In this document: piece after piece, positions 23,638 to 32,139 of the stretch | Layout of the letters: each line of letters opens with the position of its first letter | How positions within the stretch are numbered: position 1 is the first letter of the stretch | NCBI RefSeq assembly: GCF_001557115.1 | Contig: NZ_LSKQ01000176.1 | Location: forward strand, 1 to 41,354 | Source: Erythrobacter sp. CCH5-A1 | GTDB taxonomy: Bacteria > Pseudomonadota > Alphaproteobacteria > Sphingomonadales > Sphingomonadaceae | DNA length: 41,354 nt | Direction of reading: 5' to 3' | Made by a program: the position numbers and the translations under genes | The notes under the pieces: model-generated | Databases searched by the model: none | What the model saw: the letters and a program-made list of their open reading frames with translations, nothing else | Told to the model about the DNA's origin: nothing

Positions 23638-24078
23638 ATGCCCCACCACCAAGCCCCCTCCGCCAGCACCCGCAAGGTCATAGCGCAGCTGCTCGCGCCG
23701 CCCAGGGTAGAGCGGCTCGGCCCGATCGCCGGCCGCTTTGTCCATGCCCTGCGGCTGATCGCGGTGCACGATGCAGCGGGGCGCGATCCGGTGCCGGAGC
23801 TGGCCGCCCGGCTCGGCAGCGTCGAAGTCGCGGCCAAGGCGCTGATCCTCGCCCAGGCGATTGCCGCCACCTGGCCCGAGAACATCGCGGTCTCGCGCTT
23901 CTGCTGCCGGTTGATGAGCCACGACGAGGCGACCATCGGCGCCGTGGTCGATGCGGCGGCAGCGGGCGACCGGCGCGGGTTCGAGGTCGCGCTCGACGGG
24001 CTGGTCCGGGCCGACCGGGCGCATCGGCTGTGGGAGGCCGCACTGGCGCTGGCCTCCGCTGAAGTCCGCGCGCTCTAG
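23638..24078 (+). CDS. Hypothetical helical protein upstream of gltX
   Basis: A 146-aa protein without a recognised domain. The start MPHHQAPSASTRKVIAQLLA was chosen because AGG lies 5 nt before it; the open frame extends further up without a ribosome site. It is predicted mostly helical, with a segment RFVHALRLIAVHDAAGRDPV, then ENIAVSRFCCRLMSHDEATI with a Cys-Cys pair, and an Ala-rich helical C-terminus. No signal peptide or membrane segment is clear. It lies 40 nt upstream of gltX on the same strand, so the two may share a transcript. Function unknown. Confidence 0.7.
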   Translation: MPHHQAPSASTRKVIAQLLAPPRVERLGPIAGRFVHALRLIAVHDAAGRDPVPELAARLGSVEVAAKALILAQAIAATWPENIAVSRFCCRLMSHDEATIGAVVDAAAAGDRRGFEVALDGLVRADRAHRLWEAALALASAEVRAL

Positions 24079-24118
24079 CGGCTTGCGGGGCAGGGCGGGG
24101 CGCTCTACCGCGCTGCCC

Positions 24119-25474
24119 ATGACGACCACGCGCTTTGCCCCTTCGCCCACCGGCCGGCTGCATGTCGGCAACATCCGCACCGCGCTCCACAACTGGATGC
24201 TCGCGCGGCAGGCGGGTGGCGGGACCTTCATCCTGCGCATCGACGACACCGATGCCGAGCGCAGCCGCGAGGACTTTGTCGAGGCGATCCGTGCGGATCT
24301 CACCTGGCTGGGCCTCACCTGGGACCGCGAGGAACGCCAGTCTGCTCGCCTGGATCGCTACCAGGCGGCCTTCGACGCGCTCAGCGCGGCGGGCCGCATC
24401 TATCCCTGCTACGAGAGCGCGCACGAGCTCGACGTCAAGCGCAAGATCCAGCTGTCGCGCGGGCTGCCCCCGATCTACGACCGCGCCGCGCTCAAGCTCA
24501 CCGAGGCCGAGCGCGCTGCCAAGGAGGTTGAAGGTGTGCAGCCGCACTGGCGCTTCCTGCTCGACCATGCCGAGCCGATCGCATGGGAGGATGGCATTCG
24601 CGGGCTTCAGAAATTCGATGCCGCCCAGCTCTCCGACCCCGTGATCCGCCGCGCCGACGGATCGTGGCTCTACATGATGCCGAGCGCCGTCGACGATATC
24701 GACATGAGCGTGACGCAAGTGCTGCGCGGTGAGGACCACGTCTCGAATACTGCTGTTCAAATTCAGATCTTTACCGCACTTTATAGTGCACAATTCAGTG
24801 CAGCAAAACCACTGCCCCGGTTCGCCCATGAAGCGCTGCTGGTGGGGCGCGAGGGCAAGCTGTCGAAGCGCCTCGGCTCGCTCGGCTGCGACGCGTTCCG
24901 GGAGCGCGGGATCGAGCCCGAGGCGATCATCGCGCTGCTTGCGCGGCTCGGCACTTCGCAGCCGGTCGAGCCCATCGCCGACCGCGCCGTACTCACTGCG
25001 AGCTTTGATCTGTCCACCTTCGGTCGCGCGCCCGCCAAGTTCGACGAGGAGGATCTCGAGCGCCTCAACGCGGGGATCGTCCACCAGCTCCCCTACGAGG
25101 CCGTCGCCGCACGCCTGCCCGAAGGAATGGACGCCGCCGGCTGGCACGCGGTGCGGCCCAACCTTGCCCAGATCGGCGAGGCGGCGGAGTGGTGGCGGCT
25201 CGTCACCGGCCCGATCACGCAGCCTGCATTCGCCGAGGAGGACAAGGCGTTCCTCGCTGCGGCCGCCGCCGCATTGACATGGGGTGAGAACCCGTGGGCC
25301 GCGCTCACCGCCGCGCTCAAGGAAGCGACCGGGCGCAAGGGGCGCGCGCTGTTCCTGCCGCTGCGTCAGGCGCTGACCGGCATGGACCACGGCCCCGACA
25401 TGGGCGAACTCCTCCCCTTGATCGGCGAGGCCGAGGCCCGTGCGCGGCTGGCGCAGGCGGCCGGGACTGGCTGA
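24119..25474 (+). CDS. gltX: Glutamyl-tRNA synthetase
   Basis: A 451-aa class I aminoacyl-tRNA synthetase that charges tRNA with glutamate. The Rossmann-fold signature is RFAPSPTGRLHVGN, with the HIGH-like HVGN at residues 15-18. The KMSKS-like loop is KLSKR at 247-251. Length and the C-terminal helical domain fit GltX rather than the shorter GluQ enzyme (about 300 aa). Alphaproteobacteria often carry two GltX paralogues, one of which may be non-discriminating and make Glu-tRNA(Gln) for GatCAB; which one this is cannot be told here. The start MTTTRFAPSP was chosen by family fit. An unusual AT-rich stretch at about 24745-24812 encodes QIQIFTALYSAQFSAAKPL just before the KLSKR loop. Confidence 0.95.
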   Translation: MTTTRFAPSPTGRLHVGNIRTALHNWMLARQAGGGTFILRIDDTDAERSREDFVEAIRADLTWLGLTWDREERQSARLDRYQAAFDALSAAGRIYPCYESAHELDVKRKIQLSRGLPPIYDRAALKLTEAERAAKEVEGVQPHWRFLLDHAEPIAWEDGIRGLQKFDAAQLSDPVIRRADGSWLYMMPSAVDDIDMSVTQVLRGEDHVSNTAVQIQIFTALYSAQFSAAKPLPRFAHEALLVGREGKLSKRLGSLGCDAFRERGIEPEAIIALLARLGTSQPVEPIADRAVLTASFDLSTFGRAPAKFDEEDLERLNAGIVHQLPYEAVAARLPEGMDAAGWHAVRPNLAQIGEAAEWWRLVTGPITQPAFAEEDKAFLAAAAAALTWGENPWAALTAALKEATGRKGRALFLPLRQALTGMDHGPDMGELLPLIGEAEARARLAQAAGTG

Positions 25475-25570
25475 CCCCCTCGGGCTTCGCTGGTGCGGCC
25501 CGCTTGTCCGGACTCTGCAACAATCCGCGTCGACAAGCCTGACGGCAAGTCAAGGCGGGGAGACACAAGG

Positions 25571-26647
25571 ATGGCAGACGGCGTTTCGCGCAGGCAGGTG
25601 ATGGCCGGTGCCGCAGCAGGAGCCGCGCTGGCGAGCGCGCCCGTCATGGCTGCCCCGGGCGAGCGGGAAGAGCGGGCGCTCACCCGGATCGCCTTCGGCT
25701 CCTGCGCGCATCAGGACAAGGACCAGCCGATCTGGGAGCGCGTCAACGCCTTCGCCCCCGAGCTGTTCATCTTCCTCGGCGACAATATCTACGGCGATAC
25801 CGAGGACATGGCGCTGCTGCGGGCCAAGTACCAGAAGCTCGCCGAGAAGCCCGGTTTCCGCACCCTGCGCCGCAACGCGCAGGTGATCGCGACATGGGAC
25901 GATCATGATTTCGGCGTCAATGACGGCGGCAGCGAATATCCGATGAAGGCCGAGAGCGCGGCGATCTTCCTCGATTTCTGGGGCGTGCCGGCCGACCATC
26001 CGCGCAGGCGGGCGCAAGGCGGCATCTACGGCAGCTATTTCTTCGGCCCCGAAGGCCGCCGGGTGCAGGTGATCCTGCCCGACAACCGCACCTTCCGCAC
26101 GCCGCTGCTGGGCTACAGCGTGGAGCCGGCGGACAAGGGCCAGTATCTCGTCAACCCCGATCCGGATGCGACCATGCTCGGCCAGGAGCAATGGGAATGG
26201 CTGGAGGCCGAACTGCGCCGCCCGGCGAATTTGCGCATCCTTGCCTCGTCGACCCAGATCCTGCCCGACGCACCCGGCTACGAGGCGTGGATCAACTTCC
26301 AGGCCGATCACCAGCGCCTTCTCGACCTCATCGATTTCGCCCAGGTCGAGAACCTCGTGATCATCTCGGGCGACACGCACTATGCCGAGCTCTCGCGGCT
26401 CGACGCGCGCATGCCCTATCCTGTTTACGAGCTGACGTCGTCGGGCCTCACCGAGGTGTGGCCGGTCTTCGGCCCCAACAAGAACCGCATCGCCAAGGCG
26501 CCGCTGATGCCCAACTACGGGCGCCTGACGATCGACTGGGACACCCCCTCGCCCCGCGTGCTGATGGAGGTCGAGATGCTCGACGGCAGCATCGGCATCA
26601 GCCACGCGATAAGCCTCGCCGACCTGAGGCAAACATCCGCGCGCTGA
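25571..26647 (+). CDS. Tat-exported PhoD-like alkaline phosphatase
   Basis: A 358-aa metallophosphoesterase of the PhoD/MPP superfamily. The start MADGVSRRQVMAGAAAGAAL gives a twin-arginine signal (SRRQVM at 6-11), implying export of a folded metalloenzyme; GGGGAG lies 8-9 nt upstream. Metal and phosphate binding motifs appear in order: FGSCAHQ, FLGDNIYGD, WDDHDFGVND and SGDTHYAEL. It is shorter than Bacillus PhoD and closer to the compact PhoD-like group often annotated as phosphodiesterases. The substrate is probably a phosphomono- or diester in the periplasm. It stands alone, with a possible terminator after it and tRNA-Leu on the other strand. Confidence 0.9.
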   Translation: MADGVSRRQVMAGAAAGAALASAPVMAAPGEREERALTRIAFGSCAHQDKDQPIWERVNAFAPELFIFLGDNIYGDTEDMALLRAKYQKLAEKPGFRTLRRNAQVIATWDDHDFGVNDGGSEYPMKAESAAIFLDFWGVPADHPRRRAQGGIYGSYFFGPEGRRVQVILPDNRTFRTPLLGYSVEPADKGQYLVNPDPDATMLGQEQWEWLEAELRRPANLRILASSTQILPDAPGYEAWINFQADHQRLLDLIDFAQVENLVIISGDTHYAELSRLDARMPYPVYELTSSGLTEVWPVFGPNKNRIAKAPLMPNYGRLTIDWDTPSPRVLMEVEMLDGSIGISHAISLADLRQTSAR

Positions 26648-26734
26648 CCTGCAGGACGGTGGAGACGATCCCGATCAGAACCCAAAGCCGGCCCGAGCCT
26701 CTCCCCGCAGGTCCGGCCGCTCCGACGTAGGCGT

Positions 26735-26780
26735 GGCTTTTACTGGGAAGCCATCGGGGCAAAGCCCGAGCATATTTTTT
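26735..26780 (+). terminator. Possible terminator downstream of the PhoD-like gene
   Basis: Two small stems, GGCTT/AAGCC (26735-26739 with 26748-26752) and TCGGG/CCCGA (26754-26758 with 26765-26769), are followed by a run of six T at 26775-26780. The stems are short, so termination may be weak. The T-run abuts the 3' end of the tRNA gene on the other strand. Confidence 0.35.
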
Positions 26781-26866
26781 GGTGCCCAGAAGAGGACTCG
26801 AACCTCCACGCCCTTGCGAGCGCCGCCACCTGAAGACGGTGCGTCTACCAATTCCGCCATCTGGGC
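26780..26866 (-). tRNA. tRNA-Leu (anticodon CAG)
   Basis: An 87-nt tRNA. The acceptor stem GCCCAGA pairs with TCTGGGC, followed by discriminator A and an encoded CCA. The D-arm contains GGAATTGGTAGAC. The anticodon stem CCGTC/GGCGG encloses loop TTCAGGT, with CAG at the anticodon. A long variable arm, typical of leucine tRNAs, and the T-arm GGTTCGAGTCC are present. No integrated element was seen beside it. Confidence 0.97.
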
Positions 26867-27080
26867 ACGGGGCCTCCGGTCATCGCTGCCGGGAGGCCGG
26901 GTAGGCGCGGGCCATTAGCGAAGGGTTCGGGGGGCTGTCAATGCAAACCTCCCATCGCCCGCGCATTTCGCCCGCCGGCCACGGCATCGCGCGCTTTCGA
27001 CCCCTTGCCTCTCCTGCGCGCTTGCCGCAAAGCGGCGCTCGCAAAGCCACGAGCCAGCCATCACGAGCGAGCACACCCCC

Positions 27081-28058
27081 ATGCCTTCCTCCCCGACGCC
27101 CACCTCTTCCCCCCTGTCCGGCAAGCTGGTCACGATCTTCGGCGGGACCGGCTACATCGGCAACTACGTCGCGCAGGCCCTCCTCTCGCGCGGGGCGCGG
27201 CTGCGGCTGGCGAGCCGGGCGCCGGCCAAGGCCCAGAGCCTCAAGCCGCTCGCCAACCTCGGACAGTTGCAGCTGATGCCGTGCGACGTCACCAACGAGG
27301 CCCACGTCGCTGCCGCGCTTGAGGGGGCGGACCATGTCGTCAACCTCGTGGGCGCCTTCGCGGGCGACCTCATCAAGCTCACCGGCGAGGCGCCCGGCAC
27401 CGTCGCCCGCCTTGCTGCGGAACGGGGCGTGACCGCGCTCGTCCAGATCAGCGCGATCGGTGCCGACCCCGCCAGCCCCACCGCCTATGCGCGCGGCAAG
27501 GCGATGGGCGAGGCCAAGACCCTCGCGGCCTTCCCCAAGGCCACCATCCTGCGACCCTCAATCGTGTTCGGCAAGGACGACCAGTTCATCAACCTCTTCG
27601 CCGGCATGATCGAGCTGTTCCCCGTCCTCCCCGTGTTCGGGCCCGAGGCGAAGCTCCAGATCGTCCACGCCGAGGACGTCGCCGAAGCCGTCGCCCGTGC
27701 GCTCGAGCACCCCGAGGTGCACGGCGGCAAGACCTTCGAACTGGGCGGGCCCGAGCAGCTCACCATGATGGAGCTCCACCGCCGCATCGCCGCAGCGCAG
27801 GGGAGGAATCGCACCTTCCTCGCCATGCCCGATGGCGTCTCGGCGACCTTCGCCGCGCTCCCGCTCACCCCGATGAGCCGCGACCAGTGGACGCTGCTCA
27901 AGCCCGGCAGCACGGTGGCCGAGGGGGCCCTCGGTCTTGCAGACCTCGGGATCGAGGCGAAGCCGCTCGGCCTGTTCCTCGACAAGTGGATGCTGCGCTA
28001 CCGCAAGCACGGTCGCTTCGGCGCGGCGAACGAGCGGGCCAAGCGCCACGGCTCCTGA
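27081..28058 (+). CDS. NDUFA9-like SDR family protein (complex I associated)
   Basis: A 325-aa atypical short-chain dehydrogenase/reductase. The N-terminal NAD(P) motif is VTIFGGTGYIGNYVAQALLS (GGTGxxG), preceded by a short polar leader. Further family-like stretches are VNLVGAFAGD, LVQISAIGADPASPTAYARG with YxxxK reduced to YARGK, and TILRPSIVFGKDDQFINLFA. This order and length match the NDUFA9 subunit group, whose mitochondrial member stabilises respiratory complex I; bacterial homologues may do so or act as epimerase-like enzymes. No nuo genes are in the window, so the complex I link rests on homology only. The ATG at 27081 has only a weak purine-rich upstream site. Confidence 0.88.
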   Translation: MPSSPTPTSSPLSGKLVTIFGGTGYIGNYVAQALLSRGARLRLASRAPAKAQSLKPLANLGQLQLMPCDVTNEAHVAAALEGADHVVNLVGAFAGDLIKLTGEAPGTVARLAAERGVTALVQISAIGADPASPTAYARGKAMGEAKTLAAFPKATILRPSIVFGKDDQFINLFAGMIELFPVLPVFGPEAKLQIVHAEDVAEAVARALEHPEVHGGKTFELGGPEQLTMMELHRRIAAAQGRNRTFLAMPDGVSATFAALPLTPMSRDQWTLLKPGSTVAEGALGLADLGIEAKPLGLFLDKWMLRYRKHGRFGAANERAKRHGS

Positions 28059-28403
28059 GGACGACCGGCCCGCGGCGAGGCGCCCCGCGCCGGTCGCTGC
28101 CGCCGTTCACCAACCCGCGTCTCGGCCTGTCTGTTGGAGACACATGAGACACTGTCCAGGGCCGGAAAACCCTCCCCTCGCGCAGCATGCCGAAGGGGGC
28201 GGGCAGGAGGCAGGCGAAGGGCAGGCGAGGGGCCATGAGGGCAAGCCTAACCCCGCCCGAGGGCAGTAGGAAAGCGCCCAATTCGCCGCGTGCGGGGCCA
28301 ACAATTCCCAACTGCCGGGAGCCGCGCTCGGCCCCCATCCGGATTTGCCAAAACTTGCGCCAAAAATCTGGCTCAGCCGATCGCCGTTGCCTTGAGGCTC
28401 AAT
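28059..28403. other. Intergenic region before the TonB receptor
   Basis: About 345 bp without a gene I can support. Near its start an imperfect GC-rich hairpin (GACCGG at 28063-28068 with CCGGTC at 28090-28095, plus inner GCGG/CCGC pairing) could act as a transcript end for the NDUFA9-like gene, but it has no U-tract. The rest must contain upstream elements of the receptor promoter; no clear hexamers were found. Confidence 0.5.
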
Positions 28404-28423
28404 CTATATATGATCAGATATAG
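28404..28423. promoter_or_regulatory. Palindromic operator upstream of the TonB receptor, Mo-box-like
   Basis: CTATAT-A-TGATCA-G-ATATAG is a 20-bp dyad with a single mismatched pair. It ends 9 nt before the receptor ATG and overlaps the likely -10/start region and the only Shine-Dalgarno-like AGG. Known ModE operators are AT-rich dyads built on TATAT-type half-sites and often cover the -10 region of mod promoters. A ModE-like gene lies at the 3' end of the receptor gene, so it is the best candidate binder. Assignment is by resemblance, not by matrix score. Confidence 0.55.
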
Positions 28424-28432
28424 GTTCGAACG

Positions 28433-30820
28433 ATGCGCGAGGCTCGCTTGCACACCCTTCTCCGGCTGGGCCTCATCGGCGGCGTCCTGCACCTTGCCCC
28501 GGCTATGGCAATGGCCGAGGCCGCCTCGGCGGGCGAGGATGCAGGCGAGGGCAAACCTGCGCCGATCATCGTTACCGCGCGGCAGCGGGCAGAGGGGGCG
28601 CAGGACGTGCCCGCCGCGCTCTCGGTTGTGGACGCGCGCTGGCTCGAGCAGTCCTACACGCTCAACACCCGCGACCTCACCACGCTGGTTCCGGCGCTCA
28701 ACTATTCCTCGGCCAATCCGCGCAACATTGCCTTCACCATCCGCGGGCTGGGGTCGAGCGTGGTCGCGGTCAGTCAGGCCAATGACGGGCTCGAACCGGG
28801 GGTGGGCTACTATGTCGACGGGGTCTATCACGCACGGCCGGCGACCGCCGCCTTCGACTTTTCGGACATCGCGCGGATCGAGGTGCTGCGCGGGCCGCAG
28901 GGGACGCTGTTCGGCAAGAACACCACGGCGGGCGCAATCAACATCGTCTCGGCCGCGCCGAGCTTCACCCGCGCCTACAATGCCGAGCTGAGCGGCGGCG
29001 AGCGCGCTTTCGCGCAGGGGCGCTTTTCGGCCACCGGGCCGCTTGCGGGCGAGACGCTCGCCTATCGCCTCTCGGGCACCTTCACCCGGCGTGACGGGGT
29101 GCTGCGCAACGCCACCAACGGCCGCGACCAGAACACGCTCGGCGCGCAGGCGGTGCGCGGGCAGGTGCTGTGGCAGCCCTCGGCGGACTTCCGGCTTCGG
29201 CTGATCGCCGACTTGGCCAATTTCGACAGCGAATGCTGCACGCAGGTGTTCCTGCGGGTCGGCACCAGCCTGCGACCGCCCGCGCGGCAATATCCGGCGC
29301 TGGCGGCAGCGGCAGGCTATGCCCCGCCGAGCACCGATCCCTACGACCGCCTGACCGATATCGACGCCCCGCTCGGCGTCGACACCAGCGAGGGCGGGGT
29401 TGCGGCGACGGCGGACTGGGACATCGGCCCGGCGACGATCACTGCGATCACCGCATGGCGCTTCTGGAACTGGGATGCGGCCAACGACCGCGATTACACG
29501 GGCCTGCAGATCCAGCTGATCCAGCGCATCCCCTCGCGGCAGGACCAGCTCAGCCAGGAGGTGCGGATCGCGTCGGATGGGGATCGCGCGCTGAGCTATG
29601 TCGCGGGGCTCTATGTCTTCCGGCAGGTGCTGACCGGTAGCCCCAATTCGGTGTTCGGCCCCTATGGCGCGCCGTGGCTGATCGGGGCGACGACGGGGGC
29701 GAATGCGACGCCGGTGCCCGCGAACCTGCTCGATGGCTACGGGCAGACCGGCGAGACGCGCTTTGCGGTGAACAGCTATGCCGCCTTCGCCGAGGCGAAC
29801 TGGCGGATCGCGCCGCGCCTGACGCTGACCGGGGGGCTGCGCTACACCTACGAGAGCAAGGAGGGCGATTACAGCACGCGGGTGTTCGGCGGGCCGGTGG
29901 TGACTGCGCCCGCGCTGATCAATGCGCGGCTCGGCGTGCTGCGGCCGCAGACCTACTCCGCGCGCGACAGCGAGGGGAGCTTGTCGGGCCGCGCGAATAT
30001 CGCGTGGGAGCCTGCGGACGATGTGCTGCTCTACGCCAGCTTCGCGCGGGGGTTCAAATCGGGGGGGATCAACATGTCGGGCCTGCCGCTCGATGCCAGC
30101 AACCAGCCCGCGCTGGCGACTGCGGTGATCGAGCCGGAGCGCAACACGACATGGGAGGCGGGGGTCAAGGCGGCGCTGTGGGACGGGCGCCTGACGCTCA
30201 ATCTCGCCGCCTATCGCACCACGGTGCGCGACTTTCAGGCGACGGTGGTGGATTCGAGCCAGACCGTCGCGCTGCGCGGCTACCTCTCGAACATTCCTGC
30301 GGTGCGGGTGCAGGGGTTCGAGGCCGATGCGCGGCTCGCCCTCGGCAGGCTGACGCTGGTGGGCGCGTTGGCCTTTGGCGACGGGGAATACACCGATTAC
30401 CCGGCAGGCCCCTGCCCGCTCGAACGCCAGACCGCGGCGACCGCGGCCTGCGACCTGACGGGGCAGCGCCTCGCCGGCCTGCCGCGCTGGTCGCAGACGC
30501 TGAGCGCCGACTATGCCGTGCCGCTTGGGCGGGGCGCGGTGTTCCTCCATGGCGACAGCAACTGGCGCAGCGGCTATCCCGGCGATCCGAGCCTGTCGCG
30601 CTTCACTGTCATCGAGGGCTACAACCTCACCAATGCCAGCCTCGGCTACCGCCGCGAGGATGCAGAGGGCAAGGGCTGGGAGATTGCTGTCTTCGCGCGC
30701 AACCTGCTCGGTGCAGACTACATCCAGAACCTGACGATCCAGGCGGGCAATTCGGGGCTGATCCTCGGCACGCCCAGCGATCCGCGCACCGTGGGGGTGA
30801 CGCTCAGGTGGCGGAATTAG
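28433..30820 (+). CDS. TonB-dependent outer-membrane receptor, possibly molybdate-linked
   Basis: A 795-aa TonB-dependent transporter. A signal peptide (MREARLHTLLRLGLIGGVLH, cleavage near AMAEA) is followed by the segment PIIVTARQRAEG, a TonB-box-like region. The plug domain contains VGYYVDGVYHARPATAAFDF and RIEVLRGPQGTLFGKNTTAG. The 22-strand barrel ends in the aromatic C-terminus VTLRWRN. FARGFKSGGINMSG is typical of the sphingomonad receptor class usually annotated as iron or generic receptors. An extracellular-loop Cys pair (DSECCTQVF) is visible. No TonB, ExbB or periplasmic partner gene is adjacent. The TATAT palindrome right before the start and the convergent ModE-like gene (17-bp overlap at the 3' ends) suggest control by molybdate or tungstate status; the true substrate is unknown. 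Confidence 0.9.
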   Translation: MREARLHTLLRLGLIGGVLHLAPAMAMAEAASAGEDAGEGKPAPIIVTARQRAEGAQDVPAALSVVDARWLEQSYTLNTRDLTTLVPALNYSSANPRNIAFTIRGLGSSVVAVSQANDGLEPGVGYYVDGVYHARPATAAFDFSDIARIEVLRGPQGTLFGKNTTAGAINIVSAAPSFTRAYNAELSGGERAFAQGRFSATGPLAGETLAYRLSGTFTRRDGVLRNATNGRDQNTLGAQAVRGQVLWQPSADFRLRLIADLANFDSECCTQVFLRVGTSLRPPARQYPALAAAAGYAPPSTDPYDRLTDIDAPLGVDTSEGGVAATADWDIGPATITAITAWRFWNWDAANDRDYTGLQIQLIQRIPSRQDQLSQEVRIASDGDRALSYVAGLYVFRQVLTGSPNSVFGPYGAPWLIGATTGANATPVPANLLDGYGQTGETRFAVNSYAAFAEANWRIAPRLTLTGGLRYTYESKEGDYSTRVFGGPVVTAPALINARLGVLRPQTYSARDSEGSLSGRANIAWEPADDVLLYASFARGFKSGGINMSGLPLDASNQPALATAVIEPERNTTWEAGVKAALWDGRLTLNLAAYRTTVRDFQATVVDSSQTVALRGYLSNIPAVRVQGFEADARLALGRLTLVGALAFGDGEYTDYPAGPCPLERQTAATAACDLTGQRLAGLPRWSQTLSADYAVPLGRGAVFLHGDSNWRSGYPGDPSLSRFTVIEGYNLTNASLGYRREDAEGKGWEIAVFARNLLGADYIQNLTIQAGNSGLILGTPSDPRTVGVTLRWRN

Positions 30821-31220
30821 GCGCGTCTTGAGGGCGCCCCTCGCTGCGCTTCGGGGGCAGGGGGGCGGGGAGCAGCGCTTCGGCGATGGTGGCAAAGCCT
30901 GACAAGGCCGCGCGCTCGGCATCGCCTTGCAGTTGGCGGTAACGGGCAAGCACCTCCTCCCCCAGCGGCGTCAGCTGTGCGCCCGCCTTCTGGTTGCCGG
31001 GAGTGGTTGCCACTAGCGGTGCCTCCCAGCAGCGGTTCATCGCATCGACCAGCAGCCACGTGCGGCGGTAGCTCATCCCCAACGCCCGCCCTGCGCCCGA
31101 GATCGAGCAGTGCCGCGCGATGGCATCGAGCAGATCGGCCTTGCCCGGACCCATCGCGATTTCGTCGCCGCACATGATCTGGAGCTTGAGCTTGAGCTTG
31201 AAGGGCGACGGCGGCGTCAT
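30804..31220 (-). CDS. Single-domain ModE-like winged-helix regulator
   Basis: A 138-aa protein matching the N-terminal DNA-binding domain of ModE: LKLKLQIMCGDEIAMGPGKA, then DLLDAIARHCSISGAGRALG and MSYRRTWLLVDAMNRCWEAP, followed by GAQLTPLGEEVLARY. E. coli ModE is about 262 aa and carries a molybdate-binding di-Mop domain; this protein lacks it and ends in a Pro-rich tail, so how it senses ligand is unclear. The ATG at 31220 was chosen because the first beta strand of the fold starts at once after it; no good ribosome site is visible, so it may be leaderless. Its 3' end overlaps the receptor gene by 17 bp. It probably binds the palindrome at 28404-28423. Confidence 0.85.
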   Translation of the reverse strand: MTPPSPFKLKLKLQIMCGDEIAMGPGKADLLDAIARHCSISGAGRALGMSYRRTWLLVDAMNRCWEAPLVATTPGNQKAGAQLTPLGEEVLARYRQLQGDAERAALSGFATIAEALLPAPLPPKRSEGRPQDAPNSAT

Positions 31221-31252
31221 GGCGCTAAGGGTGCCGGGCGGGGCTGCGGGTC

Positions 31253-32131
31253 CTACGCCAAAGCCGCCCCGTACAGCGCCAGCAGGTCGGCCTCGCCCTT
31301 GGTCGCGGCGGCGGCGTTCCAGGCCGGGCTGTCGGACACCATCCAGCCGTGGTCGCCGGCATAGACTTCGACCTTGGCCTCGACCCCGGCGGCCTTGGCG
31401 GCATCGGCAAAAGTGGTCTTGTCGGCGGGGGCCTTAGCGTCGTCGTCCTGTGCGACCGCGATCAGCAGATTGGCATCGACCTTGTCCAGCACCTTGTGCG
31501 GGCTCATCGGGTAGTCCGGGCGGACAAGGCCGCCGCCATGGAAGCTTGCCGCGGCCTTGATCCGGGCGGGCACGGCAGCCGCGGTCCACACGGTGAAGGG
31601 ACCGCCCATGCAATAGCCCTGCGTGCCGATCCCGCGCGCGGTGTCGACGCCCGCCTGCGTATCGAGCCAGGCGACGATCGCGGTTGCATCGCGCATGATC
31701 GTCTCGGCGTTCAGCTTGCCGCGCCACGGACCGACCTTCTGGAAGCCGCCTTGCGAGATGAAGGCGGCAAAGTCGGCGAACTGTTCGCCCGCGACGTCGC
31801 GGTAATAGGGGTTCACGACCAGCACGGCATGGCCCTTGCCCGCCAGGGTGCGGGCGATGTTGCGCTTGGATTCGCGGATGCTGGCGATGTCGGGCCACAG
31901 GATCACGGCGGAGTGCTTGCCCTTTTCGGGCTGGACGAAGAAGGCGTCCATTGTGCCGTCGGGGGTGGCGAAGCTGACGCCCTGTTCCTTGAGACCGGCC
32001 GCGGCGCTCGCCTTGCTTTCGGTGGTCCCCGAGGCGCAGGCCGCAAGCGCCGCCGCGCCGCTCAACGCGCCGAACTGGCGGCGGCTCAGGGTATCGCGGG
32101 CCCAGGTTTCGAGCTGTCTTTCATCGCACAT
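31253..32131 (-). CDS. Exported dienelactone hydrolase family protein
   Basis: A 292-aa alpha/beta hydrolase. A twin-arginine motif (SRRQFG at 16-21) is followed by a hydrophobic stretch and LAAC at 29-32, so it may be a Tat-exported lipoprotein. The catalytic triad of the dienelactone hydrolase family is complete: nucleophile Cys174 in GYCMGG, an acid among Asp229-231 (AQDDDAK) and His261 (YAGDHGWM). The early strand MDAFFVQPEKGKHSAVILWP is standard. The natural substrate is unknown; family members cleave lactones or act on esters. It lies 95 nt downstream of a truncated paralogue on the same strand, with a structured gap between them. Confidence 0.9.
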   Translation of the reverse strand: MCDERQLETWARDTLSRRQFGALSGAAALAACASGTTESKASAAAGLKEQGVSFATPDGTMDAFFVQPEKGKHSAVILWPDIASIRESKRNIARTLAGKGHAVLVVNPYYRDVAGEQFADFAAFISQGGFQKVGPWRGKLNAETIMRDATAIVAWLDTQAGVDTARGIGTQGYCMGGPFTVWTAAAVPARIKAAASFHGGGLVRPDYPMSPHKVLDKVDANLLIAVAQDDDAKAPADKTTFADAAKAAGVEAKVEVYAGDHGWMVSDSPAWNAAAATKGEADLLALYGAALA

Positions 32132-32139
32132 GATCGGAG

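Noticed and set aside
26780..26866. tRNA-Leu as a possible integration site for a mobile element
   Set aside because: No integrase, no duplicated tRNA 3' end and no change in gene style beside it were seen.
28373..30949. An 858-codon open frame antisense to the TonB receptor
   Set aside because: The receptor on the plus strand has a signal peptide, plug and barrel motifs; the antisense product is Arg-rich without domains.
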